Shown here in pieces: positions 26,950 to 36,293 of a stretch of 64,000 bases of DNA. Where the stretch lies: NCBI RefSeq assembly GCF_014268595.2, contig NZ_CP077091.1, forward strand, positions 4,942,001-5,006,000, read 5' to 3'. The position numbers and the translations under genes were made by a program. Below the pieces are notes generated by a model. It was not told the DNA's origin. It did not search any database and saw only the letters and a list, made by a program, of their open reading frames with translations. The stretch's first letter is position 1; each line of letters begins with the position of its first letter. The stretch comes from Pseudomonas hamedanensis (GTDB lineage: Bacteria > Pseudomonadota > Gammaproteobacteria > Pseudomonadales > Pseudomonadaceae).

Positions 26950-27882
26950 ATGCGCAACGGCCTGTCACGGAAGATGCCAAGCGCCGGCCACTGGCTGGCC
27001 GGATTCTGTCTGTTTGTGACGGCATGGCTGCACGGCGTCGCGGTGCAGGCAGCCGATATTCTGCTGACCGGTGCCGAGGAAAGCCCCGGCGTGCAGGCGT
27101 TCGTTCAGGCGCTCAGCGAATTGCGCCCCACCGATAACGTGCGCTTCCAGCCGCTGGCGAGTCTGCCGGCGGCGGGCAAATTGCCGGCAAGCCTGCGCTT
27201 GATCCTGCTCGACCTGCCCGCGCTGGATTGGCGCCGGCAAGACTCACAAGGCCCGGCCACGCTGGTGCTGCGTATCAGCCGCTTGCAGGCACGGCAGCGC
27301 TTTGGTGATTCACAGCCGGCGCGCTTGAGCCTGCTGTGGAGCGATCCGCCGCTGAGCCGACAGTTGCAACTGATCCGGCGAATATTGCCGCAGGCCCGAC
27401 GGGTCGGCGTGCTGTTCGATCAGCACAGCGAGTTCCTGCTCAAAGAGCTGAACCTGGCCGCGCAACCGTTGAACCTGCACATCGTCAGCGAGCGCTGGGA
27501 CGACACCCATGACAGTCGGCCCTTGCAAGCGCTGTTGAAAAACAGCGATGTATTGCTGGGCCTCGACGATCCCGATCTGTACAACCCGAAAACCGCGAAA
27601 AACCTGCTGCTCAGCAGCTACTCGCGACAGGTGGCCCTGGTCGGCCCCAACGTTGCGTTCGTACGCGCCGGCAGCCTGGCCAGCACCTACAGCGATCAGA
27701 GCGATTGGCTGAGCATCCTCGACCGCTTGCTCGACCAGCCGCCGGCAACCTGGCCGCGCGCGCTCTATCCCGAGCGATTCAAAGTCTCAAGTAATGCGCA
27801 AGTGGCTCGTTCCTTAGGCATCGAACCGCTCAATGAAGCGTCTGCCGCCACTGCGCTGGCCGAAGGAGAACCGCGCCCATGA
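26950..27882 (+). CDS. Periplasmic ABC-type substrate-binding-like protein
   Basis: A 310-residue exported protein with a signal peptide (hydrophobic stretch about residues 12-32, cleavage near VQA-AD). Residues 120-250 resemble COG2984/TrpX-type binding proteins ([44 protein letters not shown]). No ABC permease or ATPase gene is nearby, so it more likely presents a ligand to the co-transcribed kinase than feeds a transporter. It starts just after the receptor stop and overlaps the kinase start (ATGA). Confidence 0.8.
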   Translation: MRNGLSRKMPSAGHWLAGFCLFVTAWLHGVAVQAADILLTGAEESPGVQAFVQALSELRPTDNVRFQPLASLPAAGKLPASLRLILLDLPALDWRRQDSQGPATLVLRISRLQARQRFGDSQPARLSLLWSDPPLSRQLQLIRRILPQARRVGVLFDQHSEFLLKELNLAAQPLNLHIVSERWDDTHDSRPLQALLKNSDVLLGLDDPDLYNPKTAKNLLLSSYSRQVALVGPNVAFVRAGSLASTYSDQSDWLSILDRLLDQPPATWPRALYPERFKVSSNAQVARSLGIEPLNEASAATALAEGEPRP

Positions 27883-29783
27883 CTTTCCGTCGCCGTTGGG
27901 ACATCAACACCCGCACCCAACTGATCAGCCTCGGCCCGGCCTTGCTGCTGACCTTGCTGCTGATCAGTTTCTTTACCTTCGTGCGGATTCAGGATCTGCG
28001 CCAGGAGCTGAACCACACCGGCCAACTGATCGCCAACCAGTTGGCGCCTGCCACCGAATACGGAGTGATTTCCGGTAACAACGAAGTGCTGGAGAGCCTG
28101 CTGAAAGCGACCCTGGCCACGCCCAATGTGCGTTTTCTGGAAGTGCAGGACAGCGCCAACCGGATTCTCGTGTACGTCGAGCAACCGGCGGCGGCCCACA
28201 GCCGTCCGCATCAGGTCGAAGTGTTTCAGGCGCCGGTGCGCCTGCAACGGATTGCCTTGCACAATGATTTTTTCCAGGACGCCAACGTCAGCAAAAGCGG
28301 GGCCAGCGAGGATTATCTGGGCCGGGTAATCGTCGGCCTGTCCAACGATGCGTTCAGCCAGCGTCAGCAGGAAATCGTGTTCAAGGCCGCGATCCTCGCG
28401 CTGTTCGCATTGCTCTTCACGTTTATTTTGGCGCGGCGCCTGGCCGGCAGCCTGTCGCAGCCGATCCGCGACATCGGCGATGCCGTCAAGGCGATTCAGG
28501 AAGGCGACTATAAAACCCCGTTGCCGATTGTCGATGACACCGAACTGGGTGCGCTGTCGCAGCACATCAACAACCTCGCCCAGGCGCTGGAGCAGGCCAG
28601 CCGCGAGCAGCATCAGGCGATGGCGCAACTGATCCAGACCCGCGAGGAAGCGGAAAAGGCCAACAACGCCAAGTCCGATTTCCTGGCGATGATGAGCCAT
28701 GAACTGCGCACGCCCATGAACGGTGTGCTGGGCATGTTGCAATTGCTCGAAACCACCGAGATGACCGAAGAGCAGGTCGAATACGCCGCACTCGCGTCAG
28801 AATCCACCGAACATCTGCTGAAGGTCATCAACGACATTCTTGATTTCTCGCGGATCGAGCGTTCGGAACTGGAGCTGGAGCACATTCCATTCAACCTCGC
28901 CGAACTGATCGGCGCCTGTGCGCAGTCGTTCCAGCACAGCGCTGTGCAGCGTGGCCTGGCGCTGAATCTGCGGATCCCGGACGACATGCGCGGCTTGCAG
29001 GTTCAGGGCGACCCGACCCGAATCCGGCAGATTCTGGTCAATCTGGTCGGCAATGCGCTGAAGTTCACCGAGCAGGGCCGGGTCAGCATCGAAGCACAAT
29101 GGCAGTCGCTCGATCATGAACTGCTGTGGTTCACCTGTTCGGTGCGTGACAGCGGCATCGGTATTTCTTCCGAAAGCCTGGAGTTGATGTTCAACGCGTT
29201 CCAGCAGGCCGACAGTTCGATTTCCCGGCGTTATGGCGGCACCGGCCTGGGTTTGCCGATTGCCCGCACCCTCGCCGAACGCATGGGCGGCACCTTGCGC
29301 GCGCAGAGCGAGGAAGGTCGCGGTTCGGTGTTCACGCTGGAAATTCCTTTGGCGCTGTATAAACAGGCACTGCCGCCACAGGCTGCGCCACGAGCCTTGA
29401 ACGGCAGTGGTCAGGGTGAAGGGCGACAGGTGTTGCTGGTCGAGGACAATCCGGTCAATCAGACCGTGATCGAAGCGATGCTGCGCAGCCTCGGTTTCGC
29501 CGTCAGCGTGGCGACCGATGGCGCGCAAGCGGTGCGCAGTGCCGAGGGCGGCGAATTCGAGGTGATTCTGATGGACTGCCGTCTGCCGATCATCGACGGC
29601 TATGAAGCCACGCGGCAGATTCGCGAACTGCCCGGACGCCGCGACGTACCGATCATCGCGCTGACCGCCAACGCCTTGCAGGGCGACCGGGAAGCCTGTC
29701 TGGCAGCGGGCATGAACGATTACCTGGCGAAGCCGTTCAAACGCAACGACCTACAGCAGATTCTGCAGCGCTGGGTGCGGTAG
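27879..29783 (+). CDS. Hybrid sensor histidine kinase, likely PA1611 orthologue
   Basis: A 634-residue kinase. TM1 is about residues 16-36, then a small periplasmic domain of about 130 residues of the CHASE8 type ([19 protein letters not shown]), TM2 about 168-188, HAMP, H274 in [12 protein letters not shown], the ATPase domain ([20 protein letters not shown]) and a C-terminal receiver with D566 (VILMDCRLP). No Hpt domain. Directly upstream of fabA, this is where P. aeruginosa has PA1611, a kinase that phosphorylates HptB and interacts with RetS. Orthology is inferred from remembered synteny and architecture. Confidence 0.9.
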   Translation: MTFRRRWDINTRTQLISLGPALLLTLLLISFFTFVRIQDLRQELNHTGQLIANQLAPATEYGVISGNNEVLESLLKATLATPNVRFLEVQDSANRILVYVEQPAAAHSRPHQVEVFQAPVRLQRIALHNDFFQDANVSKSGASEDYLGRVIVGLSNDAFSQRQQEIVFKAAILALFALLFTFILARRLAGSLSQPIRDIGDAVKAIQEGDYKTPLPIVDDTELGALSQHINNLAQALEQASREQHQAMAQLIQTREEAEKANNAKSDFLAMMSHELRTPMNGVLGMLQLLETTEMTEEQVEYAALASESTEHLLKVINDILDFSRIERSELELEHIPFNLAELIGACAQSFQHSAVQRGLALNLRIPDDMRGLQVQGDPTRIRQILVNLVGNALKFTEQGRVSIEAQWQSLDHELLWFTCSVRDSGIGISSESLELMFNAFQQADSSISRRYGGTGLGLPIARTLAERMGGTLRAQSEEGRGSVFTLEIPLALYKQALPPQAAPRALNGSGQGEGRQVLLVEDNPVNQTVIEAMLRSLGFAVSVATDGAQAVRSAEGGEFEVILMDCRLPIIDGYEATRQIRELPGRRDVPIIALTANALQGDREACLAAGMNDYLAKPFKRNDLQQILQRWVR

Positions 29784-29881
29784 TGACGGTTTTTCGACCA
29801 TCTGCGACTGGCGTGAAAAGCGAAAGTGCGGCAGTCTTAGGCACCCGAACGAGCCTCGAAAGGGGCTTGTATAAAAATTTC

Positions 29882-29899
29882 AGTGCACAAGTGTACATT
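29882..29899 (+). promoter_or_regulatory. Candidate DesT/FabR-type operator upstream of fabA
   Basis: AGTGCACAAGTGTACATT is a partly symmetric 18-mer that resembles the DesT site known from P. aeruginosa (AGTGAACACTTGTTGACT, 12 of 18 matching by my alignment). DesT is known to adjust fabAB there. It lies 131 bp before fabA, in the 247-bp gap after the kinase gene. Confidence 0.5.
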
Positions 29900-30030
29900 C
29901 ATGTCCTTGGTGCTGTGACTTTCACCACAACGCAATAGTCTATGAGTAGGCTGCCGGTTCGAGGCATGAACGCTTTGAACGGTCGGGAAGATTTGCCCCA
30001 CCTGCCGCATGGGATTATTGAGGAGCTCGC

Positions 30031-30546
30031 ATGACCAAACAAAACGCCTTTACTCGGGAAGACCTGCTGCGCTGCAGTCGCGGTGAGCTGTTCGGCCCAG
30101 GTAACGCGCAATTGCCCGCCCCGAACATGCTGATGGTGGATCGCATCACCCATATCAGCGAAGAAGGCGGCAAGTACGGCAAAGGTGAATTGGTCGCCGA
30201 GCTGGATATCAACCCTGACCTGTGGTTCTTCGCCTGTCATTTCGAAGGCGATCCGGTGATGCCGGGCTGCCTGGGCCTGGATGCCATGTGGCAGCTGGTC
30301 GGTTTCTTCCTCGGCTGGCAGGGTCTGCCGGGCCGCGGCCGTGCGCTGGGTTCGGGCGAAGTGAAATTCTTCGGCCAGGTGCTGCCGACCGCCAAGAAAG
30401 TCACCTACAACATTCATATCAAGCGCGTCCTCAAGGGCAAGCTGAACATGGCCATCGCCGATGGTTCGGTCAGTGTCGACGGACGCGAAATCTACACCGC
30501 CGAAGGCCTCCGGGTCGGCGTGTTCACCTCCACTGACAACTTCTAA
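30031..30546 (+). CDS. fabA: 3-hydroxydecanoyl-ACP dehydratase/isomerase
   Basis: A 171-residue FabA. The catalytic H70 ([14 protein letters not shown]) and D84 (LGLD) are at the family positions. The enzyme dehydrates beta-hydroxydecanoyl-ACP and isomerises the product to the cis-3 form, the branch point to unsaturated fatty acids. GAGGAG lies 7 nt before the ATG. It is followed by fabB after 11 bp in the same operon. Confidence 0.98.
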   Translation: MTKQNAFTREDLLRCSRGELFGPGNAQLPAPNMLMVDRITHISEEGGKYGKGELVAELDINPDLWFFACHFEGDPVMPGCLGLDAMWQLVGFFLGWQGLPGRGRALGSGEVKFFGQVLPTAKKVTYNIHIKRVLKGKLNMAIADGSVSVDGREIYTAEGLRVGVFTSTDNF

Positions 30547-30557
30547 GGGTTATTCGC

Positions 30558-31778
30558 ATGCGCCGCGTCGTTATCACTGGTCTGGGCATTGTTTCGTGCC
30601 TGGGCAATGACAAAGAGACCGTCTCCGCTAACCTGCGTGCAAGCCGCCCTGGCATCCGGTTCAACCCGGAATATGCTGAAATGGGTCTGCGTAGCCAGGT
30701 TTCCGGCTCCATTGACCTCAACCTTGAAGAGCTGATCGATCGCAAGATCTATCGCTTCGTCGGCCACGCAGCGGCTTACGCCTACCTGGCCATGAAAGAC
30801 GCGATCACTGACTCCGGCCTGACCGAAGAGCAAGTGTCCAACCCGCGTACCGGCCTGATCGCCGGCTCCGGCGGTGCTTCCACGCTGAACCAGATGGAAG
30901 CGCTGGACATCCTCCGCGAGAAAGGCGTGAAACGCGTCGGCCCGTACCGCGTTACGCGGACCATGAGCAGCACCGTTTCCGCTTGCCTGGCCACGCCGTT
31001 CAAGATCAAGGGCCTGAACTATTCCATCGCTTCTGCCTGCGCCACCAGTGCTCACTGCATCGGTACCGCCATGGAACAGATCCAGATGGGCAAGCAGGAC
31101 ATCGTCTTCGCCGGTGGCGGTGAAGAAGAGCACTGGAGCCAGTCGTTCCTGTTCGACGCCATGGGCGCCTTGTCCAGCAAGCGTAACGACACCCCGGAAC
31201 AAGCCTCCCGCGCCTATGACAAGGACCGTGACGGCTTCGTCATCGCTGGCGGCGGCGGCATGGTTGTTGTTGAGGAGCTGGAACACGCGCTGGCCCGTGG
31301 CGCGAAAATCTACGCCGAGATCGTTGGCTACGGCGCCACCTCCGACGGCTACGACATGGTCGCCCCAAGTGGCGAAGGCGCGATCCGCTGCATGCAGCAG
31401 GCGCTGTCGACTGTCGACACCCCGATCGACTACCTGAACACCCACGGCACCTCGACTCCGGTCGGCGACGTCGCGGAAATGAAAGGTGTGCGTGAAGTGT
31501 TCGGCGACAAGGCTCCAGCCATCAGCTCGACCAAGAGCCTGTCCGGTCACTCCCTAGGCGCCGCCGGCGTTCACGAAGCGATCTACTGCATGCTGATGAT
31601 GGAAGGCAACTTCATTGCCGGTTCCGCCAACATCGACGAGCTCGACCCGGAAGTGGCCGATCTGCCGGTGCTGACCAAAACCCGCGAGAACGCCACCCTC
31701 AACACCGTGATGAGCAACAGCTTCGGTTTCGGCGGCACCAACGCCACGCTGGTGTTGAAGCGCTGGGAAGGCAAGTAA
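30558..31778 (+). CDS. fabB: 3-oxoacyl-ACP synthase I
   Basis: A 406-residue KAS I. The catalytic C161 ([12 protein letters not shown]), H296 (NTHGTST) and a histidine near 331 (SLSGHSLGA) are present, along with the C-terminal SFGFGGTNA. FabB extends the cis-3-decenoyl product of FabA. It closes the fabAB operon and is followed by a strong terminator. Confidence 0.98.
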   Translation: MRRVVITGLGIVSCLGNDKETVSANLRASRPGIRFNPEYAEMGLRSQVSGSIDLNLEELIDRKIYRFVGHAAAYAYLAMKDAITDSGLTEEQVSNPRTGLIAGSGGASTLNQMEALDILREKGVKRVGPYRVTRTMSSTVSACLATPFKIKGLNYSIASACATSAHCIGTAMEQIQMGKQDIVFAGGGEEEHWSQSFLFDAMGALSSKRNDTPEQASRAYDKDRDGFVIAGGGGMVVVEELEHALARGAKIYAEIVGYGATSDGYDMVAPSGEGAIRCMQQALSTVDTPIDYLNTHGTSTPVGDVAEMKGVREVFGDKAPAISSTKSLSGHSLGAAGVHEAIYCMLMMEGNFIAGSANIDELDPEVADLPVLTKTRENATLNTVMSNSFGFGGTNATLVLKRWEGK

Positions 31779-31803
31779 TTCCCCGCTGCTGAGCGACACA
31801 TGA

Positions 31804-31835
31804 AAACGCCCCGACTGGTTCGGGGCGTTTTTTTT
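31804..31835 (+). terminator. Rho-independent terminator of fabAB
   Basis: Stem AACGCCCCGA / TCGGGGCGTT with a 5-nt loop and eight T, 25 bp after the fabB stop. Confidence 0.95.
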
Positions 31836-31869
31836 GGCTGATATAAAACTCATGGCCGACACACATCTG

Positions 31870-31959
31870 TGTAGGAGTGAGCCTGCTCGCGATAGCGGTG
31901 GATCAGTCAATATCAGCGGTGACTGACACTCCGCGATCGCGAGCAGGCTCACTCCTACA
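31870..31959. repeat. REPIN (face to face)
   Basis: TGTAGGAGTGAGCC and its complement flank the inner sequence GCGGTGGATCAGTCA ... GACTGACACTCCGC, after the fabAB terminator. Confidence 0.92.
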
Positions 31960-32088
31960 AGGGGTTTGCGGTGTTCTGAAAATGAAACCTTTGTCATGAA
32001 ACCAATTGCCCTGCGACCGAATGTCGCGGTTTACGCGGCCTGCAGCACTGTTACGAAATTCGCAACAACACCTTGCGCCCATCGGCGG

Positions 32089-32118
32089 TTTACTTAGCTG
32101 GCTAACAAAATCTATAAC
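32089..32118 (+). promoter_or_regulatory. Candidate sigma-70 promoter of the small ORF at 32170
   Basis: TTTACT (32089-32094), an 18-bp spacer and TATAAC (32113-32118) lie about 50 bp before the start codon. Confidence 0.5.
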
Positions 32119-32169
32119 AGAGTCCTGCACATGCCTTGCTGCAGAACCTGAAAAAATTGGAGCTAGCAG

Positions 32170-32358
32170 ATGACTGTAAAAGTAACTGAACGCGACGATT
32201 CACACATGTCCCACGAAGGCCTGGCCGCCGGTATCCGTATCTGGGATGTGCATCAACAAGACTTGCTGGTCGGCATGTTCCACAACGAGATCGATGCCCA
32301 CAACTACAAGGCCGAACTGGAAGTGCAGGAACAGCAAAGAGATCTGAAGTCCGCCTGA
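32170..32358 (+). CDS. Small conserved hypothetical protein, 62 aa
   Basis: A 62-residue acidic soluble protein. It has no signal peptide or membrane helix. A possible beta-type segment (GIRIWDVHQQDLLVGMFHNE) is followed by a charged helix. GGAG lies 9 nt before the ATG, a promoter is visible upstream, and a perfect palindrome follows the stop, all supporting a real gene. I recognise it only as a conserved Pseudomonas hypothetical. Confidence 0.75.
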   Translation: MTVKVTERDDSHMSHEGLAAGIRIWDVHQQDLLVGMFHNEIDAHNYKAELEVQEQQRDLKSA

Positions 32359-32375
32359 TCAGGCGAACATTGCAC

Positions 32376-32409
32376 ATTGTGGCGAGGGAGCAAGCTCCCT
32401 CGCCACAAT
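32376..32409. repeat. Short perfect palindrome (second REP class), terminator-like
   Basis: ATTGTGGCGAGGGAGC, AA, then its exact complement: 16-bp arms, lying between convergent genes (32358 and 32413). The GTGGCGAGGGAG core also appears at 47.5, 50.4, 51.5 and 54.5 kb and is distinct from the common GAGCCTGCTCGCGA class. Confidence 0.9.
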
Positions 32410-32412
32410 CGC

Positions 32413-32955
32413 TTACCACATCAGATCGTCAGGGATCTGATAGGCCGCGTACGGATCGTCCTCGGCGTTGACCTCTTCGGTCTGCACGTTGAGCTGAACG
32501 ATGCGCTGCGGATCGCGCTCCTGGATCTTCAGCGCCGCTTCACGGGGGATCACTTCGTAGCCACCGTTATGGTGCACGATCGCCAGCGAGCCGCTGCTGA
32601 GCTTGTTGCGCATCAGCGTGTTGACCGAGATGCGCTTGACCTTCTTGTCATCGACGAAGTTGTAGTAGTCCTCGGTGGTCAGCTTGGGCAGACGCGAGAC
32701 TTCGATCAACTGCTTGACCTGCGCGGCGCGGGCCTTGGCTTCAGCCTTCTCTTTCTGCTGACGGTTCAGTTCCTGATCGCGCTTGACCTTCTCGGCCATG
32801 GCTTCCTGGGCTGCGCGCTGCTGCGAATCATCCAGTTCGATCTGGCCTTTGTGAGCCAGACGCTGCTGCTTCTGCTTGTCTTTGCTGACCTGCTTGGCCT
32901 GCTTTTGATTGACCAGTCCTGCCTTGAGCAACTGGTCGCGAAGGGAAAGGCTCAT
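32413..32955 (-). CDS. DUF2058 (YaiL-like) nucleoprotein
   Basis: A 180-residue highly charged protein of the DUF2058 family. The N-terminal 75 residues are lysine/glutamine-rich (KQKQQRLAHKGQIE) and likely a coiled coil or nucleic-acid-binding helix. The C-terminal part holds the conserved NTLMRNKLSSGSLAIV segment. E. coli YaiL is annotated as a nucleoprotein/polysaccharide-associated protein without a defined role. It ends near the palindrome at 32376 and starts 26 bp after the mazG stop. Confidence 0.88.
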   Translation of the reverse strand: MSLSLRDQLLKAGLVNQKQAKQVSKDKQKQQRLAHKGQIELDDSQQRAAQEAMAEKVKRDQELNRQQKEKAEAKARAAQVKQLIEVSRLPKLTTEDYYNFVDDKKVKRISVNTLMRNKLSSGSLAIVHHNGGYEVIPREAALKIQERDPQRIVQLNVQTEEVNAEDDPYAAYQIPDDLMW

Positions 32956-32981
32956 TAATGCTTACTCACTTGGGCAACGGC

Positions 32982-33815
32982 TCAGCCGCAGCTGGGCTCA
33001 TTCTTTTCCTGGCGTTTGGCTTCGCCCCACAGGGCGTCCAACTCTTCGAGGGTGCAATCTTCCATGGGACGGTGGGTGTCGCGCAATGCCTGTTCGATAA
33101 AACGGAAACGTCTTTCAAATTTGCCGTTGGCGCCACGCAGCGCAGTTTCCGGGTCGACCTTCAGGTGGCGGGCCAGATTGACCACGGAAAACAGCAGGTC
33201 GCCGATCTCGTCCGCTACGGCCACCGGATCATTTTCCGACATGGCTTCGAGCACTTCATCGAGCTCTTCGCGCACCTTGTCGAGTACCGGCAAGGCGTCC
33301 GGCCAGTCGAAACCGACCTGCCCGGCACGCTTTTGCAACTTGGCCGAGCGCGACAGTGCCGGCAACGTCGTCGGCACATCGTCGAGCAAGGACAACTGTT
33401 CGGGCGCCGAGGCTTTCTCGGCGCGCTCTTCGGCTTTGATTTGTTCCCAGCGCTGTTTGACCTGCTCTTCGCTCAAGCGTGGCACGTCGAGCGGCGCATA
33501 CAGATCGCCGGTGGGAAACACGTGCGGATGGCGGCGGATCAGCTTGCGGGTGATGCTGTCGATCACCCCGGCGAATTCAAACCGCCCTTCTTCCTTGGCC
33601 AATTGGCTGTAATACACCACCTGAAACAACAGATCGCCCAGTTCGCCCTGCAAATGATCGAGATCGCCGCGCTCGATGGCATCGGCCACTTCGTAGGCTT
33701 CCTCCAACGTGTGCGGGACGATGGTCGCGTAGGTTTGCTTGATGTCCCACGGGCAACCGAACTGCGGATCGCGCAGGCGGTTCATGAGATGGAGCAGATC
33801 TTCCAATGAATACAT
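32982..33815 (-). CDS. mazG: Nucleoside triphosphate pyrophosphohydrolase MazG
   Basis: A 277-residue protein with two MazG domains. The N-terminal one has CPWDIKQTYATI, EEAYEV and ELGDLLFQVV; the C-terminal one has EELDEVLEA and EIGDLLFSVV, which give the acidic Mg-binding residues. It hydrolyses aberrant or surplus NTPs and is linked to relA and ppGpp levels in E. coli, where mazG also follows relA. Here it is on the same strand as relA, with a REPIN in the 133-bp gap. Confidence 0.95.
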   Translation of the reverse strand: MYSLEDLLHLMNRLRDPQFGCPWDIKQTYATIVPHTLEEAYEVADAIERGDLDHLQGELGDLLFQVVYYSQLAKEEGRFEFAGVIDSITRKLIRRHPHVFPTGDLYAPLDVPRLSEEQVKQRWEQIKAEERAEKASAPEQLSLLDDVPTTLPALSRSAKLQKRAGQVGFDWPDALPVLDKVREELDEVLEAMSENDPVAVADEIGDLLFSVVNLARHLKVDPETALRGANGKFERRFRFIEQALRDTHRPMEDCTLEELDALWGEAKRQEKNEPSCG

Positions 33816-33840
33816 CTGTTATGTCTCTACACTAGATCAA

Positions 33841-33930
33841 TGTGGGAGCGGGCTTGCTCGCGAATGCGGTGTGTCATTCAGCGCAAATATCGACTGACAC
33901 GACCTCTTCGCGAGCAAGCCCGCTCCCACA
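33841..33930. repeat. REPIN between relA and mazG
   Basis: TGTGGGAGCGGGCTTGCTCGCGA and its complement (face to face) lie in the relA-mazG gap, transcribed if the two genes form one operon. Confidence 0.92.
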
Positions 33931-33948
33931 GTTGATTGGCGTCGATCT

Positions 33949-36192
33949 TCACGGGGTACGGTTACGCCGCGTTTCGATGATGTTCGGCAATTGCGAAATG
34001 CGCCCCAGCAAGCGGCCCAGCGCATCCAGACCGGGAATCTCGATGGTCAGGGACATCAGCGCCGTGTTGTCTTCCTTGTTCGAACGGGTGTTGACCGCCA
34101 GCACGTTGATGCGCTCGTTGAGCAGCACCTGCGAAACGTCACGCAGCAGCCCGGAACGGTCGTAGGCGCGGATGATGATGTCCACCGGATAGGTGAGCAC
34201 CGGCACCGGCCCCCAACTGACCTGAATGATCCGCTCCGGCTCGCGCCCGCCCAGTTGCAGCACCGAGGCGCAGTCCTGACGGTGAATGCTCACACCGCGG
34301 CCCTGGGTGATGTAGCCGACAATCGCGTCGCCCGGCAGCGGCTGGCAGCAGCCGGCCATTTGCGTCATCAGGTTGCCGACGCCCTGAATCTGGATATCGC
34401 CGCGCTTGCCCGGTTTGTAACCGGTGGCCTTGCGTGGAATCAGCTCCAGCTGCTCGTTGCCGCGCTCCGGCTCGACCAGTTGCTGCGCGAGGTTGACCAG
34501 GTGCGCCTGACGCAGGTCGCCGGCACCGAGGGCGGCGAACATGTCTTCGGCGGTTTTCATGTTGGCCTTTTCGGCCAGCTTGTCGAAATCCACCGCCGGT
34601 AGACCAAGGCGATTGAGTTCGCGCTCGATCAGGGTTTTACCCGCTGCAACGTTCTGATCGCGAGCCTGCAACTTGAACCAGTGAACAATCTTCGCCCGCG
34701 CCCGCGAGGTGGTGACGTAACCGAGGTTCGGGTTCAGCCAGTCGCGACTCGGCGTGCCGTGCTTGCTGGTAATGATCTCGACCTGCTCGCCGGTTTGCAG
34801 GCTGTAGTTGAGCGGCACGATACGCCCGTTGATCTTCGCGCCCCGGCAGTTGTGGCCGATCTCGGTGTGTACGCGATAGGCGAAATCCAGCGGCGTCGCG
34901 CCTTTCGGCAAGTCGATGGCGTGACCGTCAGGGGTGAAGATGTAAACCCGATCCGGCTCGATATCGACCCGCAGCTGTTCGGCCAGACCGCCGATGTCAC
35001 CGAGTTCTTCGTGCCATTCGAGGACCTGACGCAGCCAGGAGATTTTCTCTTCGTAATGGTTCGAGCCGGATTTGACGTCGGTGCCCTTGTAGCGCCAGTG
35101 CGCGCAGACGCCGAGTTCGGCTTCTTCGTGCATCGAGTGGGTGCGGATCTGCACCTCAAGCACTTTGCCTTCCGGGCCGATCACGGCAGTGTGCAGCGAG
35201 CGGTAGCCGTTCTCTTTCGGGTTGGCGATGTAGTCGTCGAATTCCTTAGGGATGTGCCGCCACAGGGTATGGACGATGCCAAGTGCGGTGTAGCAATCGC
35301 GCATTTCCGGGACCAGCACGCGCACGGCGCGCACGTCGTAGATCTGGCTGAACTCCAGACCCTTGCGCTGCATTTTGCGCCAGATCGAATAAATGTGTTT
35401 GGCCCGGCCGCTGATGTCGGCGTCGACGCCGGTGGCCTGCAATTCGTCCTTGAGCTGGGTCATCACGTCGCTGATGAAACGCTCGCGGTCCAGACGTCGC
35501 TCGTGGAGCAACTTGGCGATCTGTTTGTATTGATCCGGTTCCAGGTAACGGAAGGACAGGTCCTCCAGTTCCCATTTGATATGACCGATGCCGAGCCGGT
35601 GCGCTAGCGGCGCATAGATGTCGAAGACTTCCCGGGCGACGCGGTTGCGCTTTTCATCGTCGGCGGTTTTCACCGCACGAATGGCGCAGGTGCGCTCGGC
35701 CAGTTTGATCAACGCGACGCGCACATCGTCAACCATGGCGACGAGCATCTTGCGCAGGTTTTCCACCTGCCCCTGCGTGCCCATGACCATCGATTGCCGA
35801 GGGCTGAGGCTGGCGCTGATGGCCGCCATGCGCTGCACGCCGTCGATCAGCTTGGCCACCACCGGGCCGAAGCGCTGGCCGACTGCGGCGAGTTCGATCT
35901 GGCCTTCGCGCACGCCGCGATACAGGACCGCCGCGACCAGCGAATCCTGATCGAGCTTGAGGTCGGCAAGAATCTCGGCGATTTCCAGGCCAGTACTGAA
36001 ACTGCCGGAGCCTTCGGCCCACAGATTCTTCTTGGCATTGGACTGTTGTTCGGCCTCGCGAGCGAACTCGCAGGCTTCTTTCAAGGCCTCGCGATCCAGT
36101 GCCAGATCGACACTGACCGCATGATCGAGCCAGGCCTCGAGGTTGATACTGCCGTCAGTGTTGATCGGCTGGTGTGCTCTCACCTGTACCAT
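33949..36192 (-). CDS. relA: GTP pyrophosphokinase RelA
   Basis: A 747-residue ppGpp synthetase of the ribosome-dependent stringent response. The N-terminal hydrolase-like domain is degenerate (AAVLYRGVREGQIELA replaces the HD motif), as expected for RelA rather than SpoT. The synthetase region has YDVRAVRVLVP and NPKENGYRSLHTAV. Next come TGS (VYIFTPDGHAIDLPKG), the zinc-finger region (CCQPLPGDAIVG) and a C-terminal ACT domain with VDIIIRAYDRSGLL. Start ATG at 36192. Synteny with mazG on one side and rlmD and cysM on the other matches other pseudomonads. Confidence 0.97.
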   Translation of the reverse strand: MVQVRAHQPINTDGSINLEAWLDHAVSVDLALDREALKEACEFAREAEQQSNAKKNLWAEGSGSFSTGLEIAEILADLKLDQDSLVAAVLYRGVREGQIELAAVGQRFGPVVAKLIDGVQRMAAISASLSPRQSMVMGTQGQVENLRKMLVAMVDDVRVALIKLAERTCAIRAVKTADDEKRNRVAREVFDIYAPLAHRLGIGHIKWELEDLSFRYLEPDQYKQIAKLLHERRLDRERFISDVMTQLKDELQATGVDADISGRAKHIYSIWRKMQRKGLEFSQIYDVRAVRVLVPEMRDCYTALGIVHTLWRHIPKEFDDYIANPKENGYRSLHTAVIGPEGKVLEVQIRTHSMHEEAELGVCAHWRYKGTDVKSGSNHYEEKISWLRQVLEWHEELGDIGGLAEQLRVDIEPDRVYIFTPDGHAIDLPKGATPLDFAYRVHTEIGHNCRGAKINGRIVPLNYSLQTGEQVEIITSKHGTPSRDWLNPNLGYVTTSRARAKIVHWFKLQARDQNVAAGKTLIERELNRLGLPAVDFDKLAEKANMKTAEDMFAALGAGDLRQAHLVNLAQQLVEPERGNEQLELIPRKATGYKPGKRGDIQIQGVGNLMTQMAGCCQPLPGDAIVGYITQGRGVSIHRQDCASVLQLGGREPERIIQVSWGPVPVLTYPVDIIIRAYDRSGLLRDVSQVLLNERINVLAVNTRSNKEDNTALMSLTIEIPGLDALGRLLGRISQLPNIIETRRNRTP

Positions 36193-36293
36193 GCTGCTTT
36201 ACCTTCCCTACGACGCAGATTCAATGCGTCAAATCGCTGACCTGTACTGCCCGTTTGCGCTCGCGGGGCTCAAGCGAGCGCTGCGCGGACAGA

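Noticed and set aside
36193..36293. A gene between relA and rlmD
   Set aside because: The gap is 101 bp and contains only the relA upstream region.
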